In this document: in pieces, positions 44,225-52,978 of the stretch | Layout of the letters: every line of letters begins with the position of its first letter | How positions within the stretch are numbered: the first letter of the stretch is position 1 | From: Chryseobacterium vrystaatense | GTDB taxonomy: Bacteria > Bacteroidota > Bacteroidia > Flavobacteriales > Weeksellaceae | Assembly (NCBI RefSeq): GCF_000737765.1 | Contig: NZ_JPRI01000001.1 | Coordinates: forward strand, 1-64,000 | DNA length: 64,000 nucleotides | Direction: 5' to 3' | Made by a program: the position numbers and the translations under genes | Notes under the pieces: generated by a model | What the model saw: the letters and a program-made list of their open reading frames with translations, nothing else | Database searches by the model: none | What the model was told of the DNA's origin: nothing

Positions 44225-44710
44225 TTAATAGAGTGGCGCTGTTTCTTTCTGTTGGATATAATCTTTCAGGTGGTCAAAATTCTGCCACAAAAGGCTTTCA
44301 AAGTCCCAGTGGTAAAAGGGTCTCATGCTCTGCCCCTTTCTGTATGCCTTCATATACAGTTTCATGTATTCCGGGAGGATAAGTGTTCCCAATATAACAG
44401 CAGCCAGCAGATGGGCATTGAGCTTACCGTTTCCAAGAAGCAGATATTGCATCGCAACCTCATCTTCGAAATGGGTTCCGCATCCGGTGATCAGGTGATG
44501 TACGTCATGGTCTTCCATTTTTGGAATCATAGAAAATCCATGTTTTTTGTAAAATTCCCCTAGTTTTCTACCCAAGGAATCTTCCTGAAATTGCAGCAGC
44601 TGTTCTTCATTGAACTGCCATTGTCTTTTTTTTCTTTTAAAATATTTTCTGTAGAGTTTCTGGGTTTTATCGTAGACAAAAAGCAGAAATTGAACACGTA
44701 CTTTTTTCAT
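44225..44710 (-). CDS. Coq4-like protein
   Basis: 161-aa helical protein with the Coq4 zinc-site pattern H-D-x-x-H-x11-E at about residues 68-84 (HDVHHLITGCG...E). In ubiquinone-making organisms Coq4 acts on ring decarboxylation. Flavobacteria use menaquinone, so another role is likely here. The N-terminus is strongly basic (RKYFKRKKRQW) and one hydrophobic helix (LLAAVILGTLILPEYM) is visible, fitting a membrane-associated protein. It is flanked by two paralogous small membrane proteins. The motif supports the family; the function is inferred to be unknown. Confidence 0.75.
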   Translation of the reverse strand: MKKVRVQFLLFVYDKTQKLYRKYFKRKKRQWQFNEEQLLQFQEDSLGRKLGEFYKKHGFSMIPKMEDHDVHHLITGCGTHFEDEVAMQYLLLGNGKLNAHLLAAVILGTLILPEYMKLYMKAYRKGQSMRPFYHWDFESLLWQNFDHLKDYIQQKETAPLY

Positions 44711-44799
44711 AATGTATTATTTAAATATTAAATTAATTCCTGGCATGACAAAACGTATTTTTCTCTTTATTTGAGGATCCTTCATCCGTGTTGTATTAT

Positions 44800-45093
44800 C
44801 TAGTTTAGATTAAGTCCTATGGCAGCGTAAAGAATAGCTATGGGAATATTGATCGTCATCACACCAATAGTTTTGAGACAAACCTTTAACTTAGCCTGAT
44901 GGAGAAGTCCATAGACTAATAGTCCTATGACAATAAGGAAATTTAAAATTGTCCCGAAAATCAGGAGAATATATCCTCCTATAGCAAAATCCACATGCTT
45001 TGTTATTAGATACCCGAAAAGGCAGATATTTCCCAGTGCGAAGCACAATCCAAACATATATTTTCCAACATTTATAATTTGATGATCTTTCAT
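44800..45093 (-). CDS. Small membrane protein, paralogue of 43919-44215
   Basis: 97-aa protein with three hydrophobic segments (about 12-28, 33-60, 75-95) and the C-terminal NIPIAILYAAIGLNLN shared with the 98-aa paralogue. It starts 13 bases after the metallophosphoesterase stop. No known family recognised. Confidence 0.65.
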   Translation of the reverse strand: MKDHQIINVGKYMFGLCFALGNICLFGYLITKHVDFAIGGYILLIFGTILNFLIVIGLLVYGLLHQAKLKVCLKTIGVMTINIPIAILYAAIGLNLN

Positions 45094-45106
45094 AGATGTA
45101 AATATT

Positions 45107-45949
45107 TTAAGCCTGTGTTAAAGTAAAGACGGTAATTTCCGGACGTACCATAAATCTGATCTGAAAAGAATGACCAATAGCTCTGTTGATATACAGGATT
45201 CTTCCATCCTGAAGATCTATTTCCCCTGAAATATATTTTCTGTTTTCAACGGGAAGAAGCGGTGTGATGACTCCCGGGATTCTGCACTGTCCTCCATGTG
45301 TATGACCACTTAGTATCCATCCCTGGTATCCGTTCCATATATCCCTGTCGCAGGCATCCGGATTATGACAGAGTACAATATTGGCTTTAGAGGGATTATG
45401 CAATTTCATCACTTCAGTTGGATAGAAATTCGGAGACCACAGATCTTCAAAACCTATAAAATTCAAGCCGTGACTTTCTTCACTTCTGTTGTTAAGCATA
45501 ATAACTCCAACATCTTCAAGAATCCGGCAGATGTTTTCTGCACAATGGTTATCACTCCAGTTCTTTCCATAATCATGGTTTCCAAGGATTCCAAAAGTTG
45601 CCAGTTTGCCATGAACGGCCTGGTTCATTACTTTTTTCAAGTCTTCCTGTTCTTGTGCTGTTCCTTGATTCACGAAATCTCCTGTATAGACCACAAAATC
45701 AGGATTGAACTGTTGAGCTTTTTGGAAAGAATCGATAAGAAAATTCCAGTCGAAGCGGTCACCCACGTGTAAATCTGATATCTGCATCAGTATTTTCCCG
45801 TCCAATGTTTCGGGAAGGTTTTTAACAGGAAGCTTTCTTTGGACAAATTCTACCCAGAAAGGTTCTATCTGCCAGGAATACAATGCCGGAAATATTCCTA
45901 TCACTGAAATTTGTGCGAGTCTTTTAATGAAAGTTTTTCTTGTCATCAC
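45107..45949 (-). CDS. Metallophosphoesterase, YkuE/YaeI-like
   Basis: 280-aa calcineurin-like phosphoesterase with all metal motifs: D-x-H in ISDLHVGD, G-D in YTGDFVNQ, GNHDYG, a His in VLCHNPDA, and GHTHGGQ near residue 215. An N-terminal hydrophobic segment (about 12-25) anchors or exports it. This arrangement fits the YaeI/YkuE group, which in some species act on lipid A precursor or other phospholipids; the substrate here is unknown. It begins 27 bases after the small membrane protein gene upstream. Confidence 0.88.
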   Translation of the reverse strand: MMTRKTFIKRLAQISVIGIFPALYSWQIEPFWVEFVQRKLPVKNLPETLDGKILMQISDLHVGDRFDWNFLIDSFQKAQQFNPDFVVYTGDFVNQGTAQEQEDLKKVMNQAVHGKLATFGILGNHDYGKNWSDNHCAENICRILEDVGVIMLNNRSEESHGLNFIGFEDLWSPNFYPTEVMKLHNPSKANIVLCHNPDACDRDIWNGYQGWILSGHTHGGQCRIPGVITPLLPVENRKYISGEIDLQDGRILYINRAIGHSFQIRFMVRPEITVFTLTQA

Positions 45950-45976
45950 TGAAATTTTATAATTTGAAAACCTGCT

Positions 45977-46267
45977 TTAATTTCCTGCGAATGGACTGCC
46001 GAAAATCCCTACCGCCAATTCAATCCAGACTAAGCCGAAGACCATCAAAACGAAAACGCAGATTAAAATTCTCTGGCTTTGTTTTTTAATTTTGCTTCTT
46101 ACCAGATTGATTAGAAATGCAGTGCTAAAGAGTAAAACGCCTGCAATCAGAAAATCTGAAACTGACCAATTGATCTCTTTAGAAATTAGGGTTCCCAACA
46201 ATGGAATACACAGTAAAACCAATGGAAGCAAATAAATTGTGAATGTTTTTTGTTTTTGTGTCATCAT
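45977..46267 (-). CDS. Small membrane protein of the winged-helix regulator cluster
   Basis: 96-aa protein with three hydrophobic segments (about 10-28, 36-53, 65-90). Start chosen as the first of two adjacent ATGs (46267; 46264 is also possible). An ATG 39 bases further upstream lies inside the operator repeat and is unlikely. A perfect inverted repeat (46292-46310) immediately precedes it, so it is probably controlled by the winged-helix protein encoded just upstream. Confidence 0.65.
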   Translation of the reverse strand: MMTQKQKTFTIYLLPLVLLCIPLLGTLISKEINWSVSDFLIAGVLLFSTAFLINLVRSKIKKQSQRILICVFVLMVFGLVWIELAVGIFGSPFAGN

Positions 46268-46291
46268 TTTATTTAATTTTAAAGTGTAAAG

Positions 46292-46310
46292 TACTTTGTA
46301 TTTCAAAGTA
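46292..46310. promoter_or_regulatory. Operator-like inverted repeat, copy 2
   Basis: TACTTTG-TATTT-CAAAGTA, a perfect 7+7 inverted repeat, 25 bases upstream of the small membrane protein gene. Read on the minus strand its core differs by one base from the repeat at 47308-47326. Confidence 0.65.
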
Positions 46311-46331
46311 TAATTTCAAAAAAATATAGGT

Positions 46332-46622
46332 TTATCTCCCCAATAGTTTTTCAAGTCCGTCAAGGTGTTCATTAAAAGCCTCCCTCCCATTCTGTGTCAC
46401 ACGGTAAGACGTTTTAGGTTTTTTGCCTACAAATTCTTTTTTCACTTCTATGTATCCTGCTTTTTCCAATGCATTACTGTGGCTGGCCAGGTTGCCGTCT
46501 GTGATTTCCAGAAGCCCTTTCATTTCAGAAAAATCAACCCAGTCGTTGACCATAAGAACGGACATTATTCCCAGTCTTACACGGCTTTCGAATTCTTTAT
46601 TGAGTTGATTTATTTTTATCAT
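46332..46622 (-). CDS. Winged-helix DNA-binding transcriptional regulator
   Basis: 96-aa regulator of the HTH_34/ArsR-like type: SRVRLGIMSVLMVNDWVDFSEMK, a recognition helix region TDGNLASHSNALEKAGYI, and a wing KKPKTSYRVTQNGREAF. Members of this group are small dimeric repressors often encoded with a membrane protein. It lies between two inverted repeats (46292 and 47308) that probably are its operators, implying autoregulation. It starts 61 bases after the membrane protein gene upstream. Confidence 0.85.
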   Translation of the reverse strand: MIKINQLNKEFESRVRLGIMSVLMVNDWVDFSEMKGLLEITDGNLASHSNALEKAGYIEVKKEFVGKKPKTSYRVTQNGREAFNEHLDGLEKLLGR

Positions 46623-46683
46623 AACAAGGCAGTAGCTGCATGAGTTTAAGAAGCGGTTCTTAAAAATCCTGCAAATTTAATCT

Positions 46684-47301
46684 TTATTTATATTTTTTAT
46701 GCATGATCAGTCCATACACAATATGTAAAACCCCAAAACCAATCGCCCAGAATAAGAGTCCCCACCCTAAAAAGAACAGAGAAATCAATCCCAGGATAAT
46801 CTGACAGTATCCAAGATATTTAATATCGGTGAGCGTATATCTTTCTGCACTCACCAGCGCTATTCCATAAAAGATCAGTGTAGCCGGGGCTATCCACACA
46901 AACAGATGGTGAAAAAGGAGAGCCAGACAAAAGACTCCTCCTGTTACCAAAGGAACAGCAAAGGTAAGCAACAGTCGCTTTGTGGTACTATCCCAGATCT
47001 TCTGTCCTTTCTTTTTGCTTTTATTAGCGGTAAAAATATAGCCGCTGAGCACTGCTGCAAGCAAGATCACAGTTCCAATCACGACAAGTTCTCTTACCAA
47101 TGCGGGGCTGAAGAAATTTCTCTGCCCATCAAAATAGCTTATTCCCTCGCGCTGGAAAACAAAATACACATATCCCGCACCAATAAGTGCAGCGACTCCG
47201 GCAAATACTCCAGACAGTCCGCTCAATGAAATAAATCTGGAAGACCGCTCCATCATGGAACGGATATGAGATAAGTCTTCGTGATAGTTTTTTGAATCCA
47301 T
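46684..47301 (-). CDS. Membrane protein paired with winged-helix regulator
   Basis: 205-aa protein with a short cytoplasmic start (DSKNYHEDLSHIRSMMERSSRFISLSG seen at the N-terminus only as a pattern) and six hydrophobic segments in pairs. Proteins of this look commonly precede HTH_34-type regulators in Bacteroidota, from memory; I know no function. It is the first gene of the cluster that runs down to about 42 kb, and its promoter carries the inverted repeat 47308-47326. Confidence 0.7.
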   Translation of the reverse strand: MDSKNYHEDLSHIRSMMERSSRFISLSGLSGVFAGVAALIGAGYVYFVFQREGISYFDGQRNFFSPALVRELVVIGTVILLAAVLSGYIFTANKSKKKGQKIWDSTTKRLLLTFAVPLVTGGVFCLALLFHHLFVWIAPATLIFYGIALVSAERYTLTDIKYLGYCQIILGLISLFFLGWGLLFWAIGFGVLHIVYGLIMHKKYK

Positions 47302-47307
47302 AAAAAG

Positions 47308-47327
47308 AACTTTGAATTACAAAGTTA
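47308..47327 (-). promoter_or_regulatory. Promoter with operator-like inverted repeat, copy 1
   Basis: AACTTTG-AATTA-CAAAGTT (47308-47326) is a perfect 7+7 repeat. It overlaps the -7 box TAACTTTG (47320-47327, minus strand), 18 bases from the ATG at 47301. Binding would block the promoter, the usual repressor layout. Confidence 0.65.
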
Positions 47328-47471
47328 TAATTTATTTTTAATCTTCCAATTATTTTTTAAAATTTAATAGTATTTTTTTCTTCTCCATTTCTACAATTCT
47401 TAACTTTAAGAAAACAGAATTGAGTTTACCATTGACAGAAACAGAATCCTAAATTAGTTAATGAATGTATT

Positions 47472-48014
47472 ATGGGCAAAGCTTCAATAGATTATTCTCA
47501 GATTCAACTGGAGGAAAACATTCCTTTAACGGACTCTGAGCTGAACAATATAAATGTTCAGAGAAAAGGTTTCTTTAAAGATGCTCCGGGTATTCTACTG
47601 GCCGTCATCATTCTCATCATTCTTATCGCCTGCTATTTATTGAAAGATGAATTTATCAACTTCAAATATTATCATTACATTCTGTTTTTCTGTGTTGCAT
47701 CAGCTTTGTATGCATTTTTTTATCTCATCATGTACCTGGTCTATATGTATTTCGTCCAGAACTGGGAAAGAGATATCAGGAATGGAAAAAACATTCTGAA
47801 GAGCATTATCACCAGCCGCCATACCACAGAAAATGATGAATATATCCTCACCTTCTCCGGACGAAACAAAGATGAAAAAATAAAACTGCCTGTTTCTAAA
47901 GATGATTACCTAAGATACAAAACAGGAATGCAGGTAGTAGTTGTTTATTTAAAGCACAGCAAAGTGGTTCTTTCTCTGGAGGAGTTAGAAATTCCCATCT
48001 CGGATCAGTATTAG
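47472..48014 (+). CDS. Membrane protein, unknown function
   Basis: 180-aa protein with two hydrophobic segments (about 39-57 and 68-93) and a C-terminal cytoplasmic-looking beta-rich part of about 85 residues (YILTFSGRNKDEKIKLPV; MQVVVVYLKHSKVVLSL). No known family recognised. It is divergent from the winged-helix cluster, with 170 bases between them. Confidence 0.65.
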   Translation: MGKASIDYSQIQLEENIPLTDSELNNINVQRKGFFKDAPGILLAVIILIILIACYLLKDEFINFKYYHYILFFCVASALYAFFYLIMYLVYMYFVQNWERDIRNGKNILKSIITSRHTTENDEYILTFSGRNKDEKIKLPVSKDDYLRYKTGMQVVVVYLKHSKVVLSLEELEIPISDQY

Positions 48015-48383
48015 ATACATTCATCACATTATTTATAACCATTGAATTATAATTTTCCGCTCTTACAAGACCTTAATAAAGTCTCTTGAGAAACTTAAAT
48101 TCTTCGCCATATAATTCCAATCTTCTGCTGTTGAGAATTTCATTGATGTATATTTTTTCGACCAGCAATACTAAACTTCAAATCCATTTGATTTAAAAAT
48201 TTCACTAAAAAACAAAATATAGTTAATTTTTTTTCATAAAAACACGAAAAAATTAACATTCATTAACAATTTTAAATAACTTACTTAATATTTATCAAAA
48301 ACATAACATTTTAACATAAAAACCATTGTTGGATTAAAAAAATATCACATATTTGTGTTAATTATTTATTAAATTTTGTTAAT
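48015..48383. other. Intergenic region before susC
   Basis: 369 AT-rich bases with no gene. Near its end, TTG (48329-48331) and a near-consensus CATATTTG (48348-48355) could form the promoter of the SusCD unit, giving a leader of about 20 bases. Nothing else stands out. Confidence 0.45.
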
Positions 48384-51323
48384 ATGAACTCGAATGTGAA
48401 ATTAAAAATTTTATCTACAGCCGTATTTTTTTTTACGGCCCAAGCTGTAACAGCACAGAAAGATTCGACGAAAACCAAAGACATTGATGAAGTTGTCATT
48501 GTTGCTTACGGGAAACAGAAAAAGGGGACTATTACCGGGTCTAATATTCAGGTAGACGCAGCTAAAATAGAGAACCGGCCTATTTCCAACGTTTTGCAGG
48601 CATTGGATGGTGCTGGAGCTGGTATTCAGATTGCTGCCGGTACCGGCCAGCCAGGTGAAGGTTCATCAATAAGAATCAGAGGAACGGGTTCTTACCTTGT
48701 TTCAAACGATCCCCTTTTAATAGTGGATGGAGTTCCTTTTCCAGGCGACCTAAATTCATTGAATCCTAACGACATTGAGAGTTTAAATGTGTTAAAAGAT
48801 GCAGCATCAACTGCTCTATATGGGTCAAGTGCAGCTAATGGCGTTATTATGGTAACTACCAAGAGGGGTAAAAAAAATTCATCCAGATTTACCCTTAACT
48901 CCAATACAGGTATTGTAAGCAGATTTGTACAAGAGTATGACAGAGTAGGGGCAGCTGATTATTATGTTCTTGCGTGGGAAGCCATGCGTAATGGCAGAAG
49001 AATAACAAATCCAACTGAAAGTCTTGCCGCATCAAACTTGTGGGCAACTAATAATTTAATTTCCGGAAACCTAAGAACCAACATTTATGATATACCGGAT
49101 AATCAGTTGGTTATTGATGGATTGCTTAATTCTTCGGCTAAAATGCGTTACAATGATTTTGACTGGGCCGATCCTATAATCGGTGTAGGTTTAAGACAAG
49201 ACCATACAATTAGTTTTTCAGGTGGAAATGATAAAAGTACATTGTTCAGCTCACTAGGCTACACCAATGAAAAAGGATACATTGTAAAGTCAAGTTTCGA
49301 ACGTATTAATTTAAGAATTAATGCAGATTCACAAGTTAAAGACTGGTTTAAAATTGGAACCAGCTTAAATGGTGTTATTACGAGCCAAGGTTTAGCTGTT
49401 AATGGAGCAGACAATAATTCAGCCTATATAAATCCTTATGCATGGACGCGTGGTATGGGACCAATTTATAGTCCATACCGACATAACCCTGTTACCGGAG
49501 AGAGACTATATGATATAAACGGTGATGTTCTTTATGATGATGGCTCTTTGCGCGGTGTCGATGCCGCTGCAGGTAGAAATATTATCTGGGAAACTTTACT
49601 AAATGATGATAAAACAAATTCATACAATCTCCAGTCTAATGTATACGCCGAGTTTAAGCTTCTACCGGAATTGATGTTCAGAACCAATGCAGCATATAAT
49701 TTCAGAGGAACATTAAATAAAACATATGGAAACAGACTGATCGGGGATGCACTGGGAATTGGTTCTGCTTCCAGAACAATGTACCTCACCAGAGACTTTA
49801 CCTGGAACCAGGTATTAACGTATAATAAAAAATTAGGAGGACATGATGTAACTGTTCTTGCCGGACATGAAAATTTTGATTATAAGCAAGATAATATGTA
49901 TGGTTATAAGAGAAATCAGGTATTGGATAATTTTTATGAGTTTGGAAACTTTGTAGATAACAATACCCTTACTTCATATCTTCGAGAAAGAACTAAAGAA
50001 AGCTGGTTTACAAGGTTAAACTACAATTATAATGAAAAGTATCTTTTAGAAGGCTCAGTAAGATGGGATGGATCTTCCCGTTTTGCTACAGATGTAAGAT
50101 GGGAGTCATTCTGGTCAGCTGGTGCCGGATGGGTGATTTCAAAAGAAAACTTCCTGCAGGGTAATAAATTTGTGAATTTCTTAAAACTAAGAGGTTCTTA
50201 TGGCGAAGTAGGTAACGATGCTCTGGATACTAATTATGCCTATCAAACCTTATTTGCTTTAGGCTACAACAATGGTGTAGAACCGGGAATTTTGCTTACC
50301 AATGTGGGAGATCCTTTAGTTACCTGGGAAACTAAAGCGCAATCTGATATTGCCTTAGAATTTGAATTATTTAATAAAAGAGTGCGCGGTACTGTAGAAT
50401 ATTATAATTCTGAAACCAAAGGGTTGCTTTTTCCTTTTCAAGCTCCTATAAATGCAGGTATTCCAGGTAATAGTATTGACAGAAACGTAGGTAACATGGT
50501 AAATAAAGGATATGAAATCACTTTGAGCGCAGATATTATCAAGAATCAAAACGTGAAATGGACTGTATCAGCCTACGGAACTACTTATAAGAATGAGATT
50601 ACAGCCCTTTCTCAGGACGAATTTATTAATGGGAGTAAAAAGCTGATGAAAGGTAAAGATTTATATGCTTTTTGGTTAAGATCATGGTACGGAGTAGATC
50701 CTTCTGATGGATCCCCATTATTTGTCTTAGATCAGGATTTATTCCCAGGTTCTACAGCAGCAGATGTAAGAACTGTAAACGGAGTCCTGGTTACAACTAA
50801 TCAAAATAAAGCTAAATATGAATATCATGGATCAGCAATTCCTGATTTCTTTGGAAATTTCTCAACTACATTTAACTTTAAAAACTGGGAGCTTTCTGCA
50901 TCATTCAATTACCAGTTTGGAGGAAAAATCTATGATACTAACTATGCAAGTTTGATGGATGCCTATCCTCAAGGAGGAGCTGCACATACCGACATCTATA
51001 ACCGTTGGACCACTCCCGGACAGATTACTGATGTACCTGCTCTCAACGCATCAACAGTAGTAGCTTCAAATTCTGCTTCATCAAGATGGTTGGTAGATGC
51101 CAGTTATCTGATGTTGAGAAATGCTTCAATAGGTTACAGCTTTAATCCTAACATTATAAAAAGTGTGGGAGTAAGCAGCTTAAAATTGTTTGTGAGTGGA
51201 GAAAATCTTTGGGTTACCAGCAAAAGGAAAGGCTTAGAGCCCTACTCTACCTTTAACGGTACTGTCACTAACAGATATTCGCCTTCCAGAATTATTACTT
51301 TCGGTTTAAGTACAACTTTTTAA
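48384..51323 (+). CDS. SusC/RagA-type TonB-dependent outer-membrane transporter
   Basis: 979-aa outer-membrane importer, energised by TonB, working with the SusD-like lipoprotein encoded 10 bases downstream. Signal peptide about residues 1-24 (TAQAVTAQ). The SusC hallmark plug follows directly: DEVVIVAYGKQKKGTITGS, then SIRIRGTGS, PLLIVDGVPF, ESLNVLKDAASTALYGSSAANGVIMVTTKRG. The barrel ends in the aromatic TFGLSTTF. The usual N-terminal carboxypeptidase-regulatory-like domain is absent, giving a short member. Substrate is unknown: no glycosidase or peptidase gene is next to it. Confidence 0.93.
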   Translation: MNSNVKLKILSTAVFFFTAQAVTAQKDSTKTKDIDEVVIVAYGKQKKGTITGSNIQVDAAKIENRPISNVLQALDGAGAGIQIAAGTGQPGEGSSIRIRGTGSYLVSNDPLLIVDGVPFPGDLNSLNPNDIESLNVLKDAASTALYGSSAANGVIMVTTKRGKKNSSRFTLNSNTGIVSRFVQEYDRVGAADYYVLAWEAMRNGRRITNPTESLAASNLWATNNLISGNLRTNIYDIPDNQLVIDGLLNSSAKMRYNDFDWADPIIGVGLRQDHTISFSGGNDKSTLFSSLGYTNEKGYIVKSSFERINLRINADSQVKDWFKIGTSLNGVITSQGLAVNGADNNSAYINPYAWTRGMGPIYSPYRHNPVTGERLYDINGDVLYDDGSLRGVDAAAGRNIIWETLLNDDKTNSYNLQSNVYAEFKLLPELMFRTNAAYNFRGTLNKTYGNRLIGDALGIGSASRTMYLTRDFTWNQVLTYNKKLGGHDVTVLAGHENFDYKQDNMYGYKRNQVLDNFYEFGNFVDNNTLTSYLRERTKESWFTRLNYNYNEKYLLEGSVRWDGSSRFATDVRWESFWSAGAGWVISKENFLQGNKFVNFLKLRGSYGEVGNDALDTNYAYQTLFALGYNNGVEPGILLTNVGDPLVTWETKAQSDIALEFELFNKRVRGTVEYYNSETKGLLFPFQAPINAGIPGNSIDRNVGNMVNKGYEITLSADIIKNQNVKWTVSAYGTTYKNEITALSQDEFINGSKKLMKGKDLYAFWLRSWYGVDPSDGSPLFVLDQDLFPGSTAADVRTVNGVLVTTNQNKAKYEYHGSAIPDFFGNFSTTFNFKNWELSASFNYQFGGKIYDTNYASLMDAYPQGGAAHTDIYNRWTTPGQITDVPALNASTVVASNSASSRWLVDASYLMLRNASIGYSFNPNIIKSVGVSSLKLFVSGENLWVTSKRKGLEPYSTFNGTVTNRYSPSRIITFGLSTTF

Positions 51324-51333
51324 AATTATCAAA

Positions 51334-52842
51334 ATGAAATTTATTACAAATAAAGCACTGCTAATTTCCGGCTTTTCAATATTAAGTATTTTATCATCCT
51401 GCGAAAGAGATGATCTGGAGAAAGATCCAACCACCGCAGCCAGTGAGCTATTAGTAACATCAAGTCTGGATAACTTAAATATTGCCATTAATGGGATGCA
51501 TAGAAATATGTATTACAGGCAAAACAGCAACCAGGGACAGAATGGCGCTACCGGAATAATGATCTATATGGATGTAATGGGAGATGATTTAGTTTTTCCT
51601 ACTACGGGTAACGGATGGTTTGTAACTACTCTCCGATGGCTGGATAATGCTAATGCCACTTCTACAAACTTATTTTATCCATACGATTTTTACTATGGAC
51701 AGATAAGAATTGCGAACATTATTATAAAGGCAGCCCCTAACGTTCAGGGGGATCAGACGCTCAAGGATAAAGTATTGGGCGAAGCTTATGCTTTCAGGGG
51801 ATATTGCTATTTTATGCTTGCCCAGATTTATGCAAAAAGATATGTTGAAGGAACTACGAATTCGCAACCCGGAGTACCGCTTAGGCTGGATGACTCTTTT
51901 AATGCTATTCCCAGATCATCTCTGGAAGAGGTCTATACATTGATAAATTCAGATTTTGCACAGGCTTACAGTTTCCTAAACGGCAAAACAAGGTCTGATA
52001 AATCTCACTTTAACGCAAATGTTGTCAGAGGATTAATGGCTAGAGTAGCTTTAGTACAGGGTAAATATGCTAACGCTGCTTTATACGCAAAAGAAGCTAG
52101 ACAGGGCTTTGTACTAATGAACAATACCCAATATAAATCAGGTTTCAACAGTTATTCCAATTCTGAATGGGTTTGGGGCTATAAACCAATTGATGCCACA
52201 ACAGATTTCTTTGGAAATTTTATGGGGTATATGTCCAGAAATTATAATTCAGGACAGATTAGACAAGCCCCTAAAGTCGTGAATAATTTATTATACGCGA
52301 TGTTTCCGGCAACCGATGTGAGAACACAGGTTATCGATCCTACAGGAGCACATACAGCACTTGCACTACCTAATACTTACAGTAAATTCCCTTATACATC
52401 ACAGAAGTTTCTTTCTGTAAATGCATCAGGCACTGTTGATAATAATACAAGTTTAGGTGATATTCCATTTATGCGATCTGCGGAAATGTATCTTATTGAA
52501 GCCGAAGCATTAGCAAAAGACAATAAAGAGGCAGACTCTAAAATTATATTTAATGAGTTTACAAAAAATAGAAACCCTTCATATGCAGGTGCCACAACAA
52601 CAGGTCAAGCCTATATTACTGAAGTTTTAAACAGCAGAAGATTAGAACTTTGGGGAGAGGGCTTCAGGTTTCTTGATCTGAAAAGATTAAATCTTCCTTT
52701 AGACAGAACGGGTGCAAATCACGTCTCTGCTGTCACCAATAATTTAAGTACTGTTCCTGCCGGAGATAAGCGCTGGACATGGCTTATTCCTCAAGCTGAG
52801 ATCAACGCATCTCAAGGATTGGTACAACAAAACGAACTTTAA
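51334..52842 (+). CDS. SusD/RagB-type nutrient-binding lipoprotein
   Basis: 502-aa surface lipoprotein that caps the SusC barrel and binds the nutrient. Lipobox SILSSC (Cys about 23). Helical TPR-like N-terminal half with the family pattern GEAYAFRGYCYFMLAQIYAKRY, and the C-terminal IPFMRSAEMYLIEAEALAK and RRLELWGEGFRFLDLKRL. The length is typical. It follows susC by 10 bases and ends at a terminator (52862-52895). The ligand is not known. Confidence 0.94.
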   Translation: MKFITNKALLISGFSILSILSSCERDDLEKDPTTAASELLVTSSLDNLNIAINGMHRNMYYRQNSNQGQNGATGIMIYMDVMGDDLVFPTTGNGWFVTTLRWLDNANATSTNLFYPYDFYYGQIRIANIIIKAAPNVQGDQTLKDKVLGEAYAFRGYCYFMLAQIYAKRYVEGTTNSQPGVPLRLDDSFNAIPRSSLEEVYTLINSDFAQAYSFLNGKTRSDKSHFNANVVRGLMARVALVQGKYANAALYAKEARQGFVLMNNTQYKSGFNSYSNSEWVWGYKPIDATTDFFGNFMGYMSRNYNSGQIRQAPKVVNNLLYAMFPATDVRTQVIDPTGAHTALALPNTYSKFPYTSQKFLSVNASGTVDNNTSLGDIPFMRSAEMYLIEAEALAKDNKEADSKIIFNEFTKNRNPSYAGATTTGQAYITEVLNSRRLELWGEGFRFLDLKRLNLPLDRTGANHVSAVTNNLSTVPAGDKRWTWLIPQAEINASQGLVQQNEL

Positions 52843-52861
52843 TTCAACATTCATATTAACT

Positions 52862-52895
52862 AGAAATCCGCTTCATAATTGAAGCGGGTTTCTTC
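52862..52895 (+). terminator. Terminator after SusCD
   Basis: AAA-t-CCGCTTCA / TGAAGCGG-g-TTTCTTCT, a GC-containing stem with a short TAAT loop and a T-rich tail on the plus strand, 20 bases after the SusD-like stop. Confidence 0.75.
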
Positions 52896-52920
52896 TGATT
52901 CAAATTCAAATTTAATACAT

Positions 52921-52963
52921 CAAAAATAAAGAGGTTAACCATTTGGATAACCTCTTTATTTTT
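52921..52963. terminator. Terminator after enoyl-CoA hydratase gene
   Basis: AAAAATAAAGAGGTTA / TAACCTCTTTATTTTT with loop region ACCATTTGGA. Long stem, A/T runs on both sides, between convergent genes; it can act in both directions. Confidence 0.8.
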
Positions 52964-52978
52964 ATGTTAAGTAAAGAA

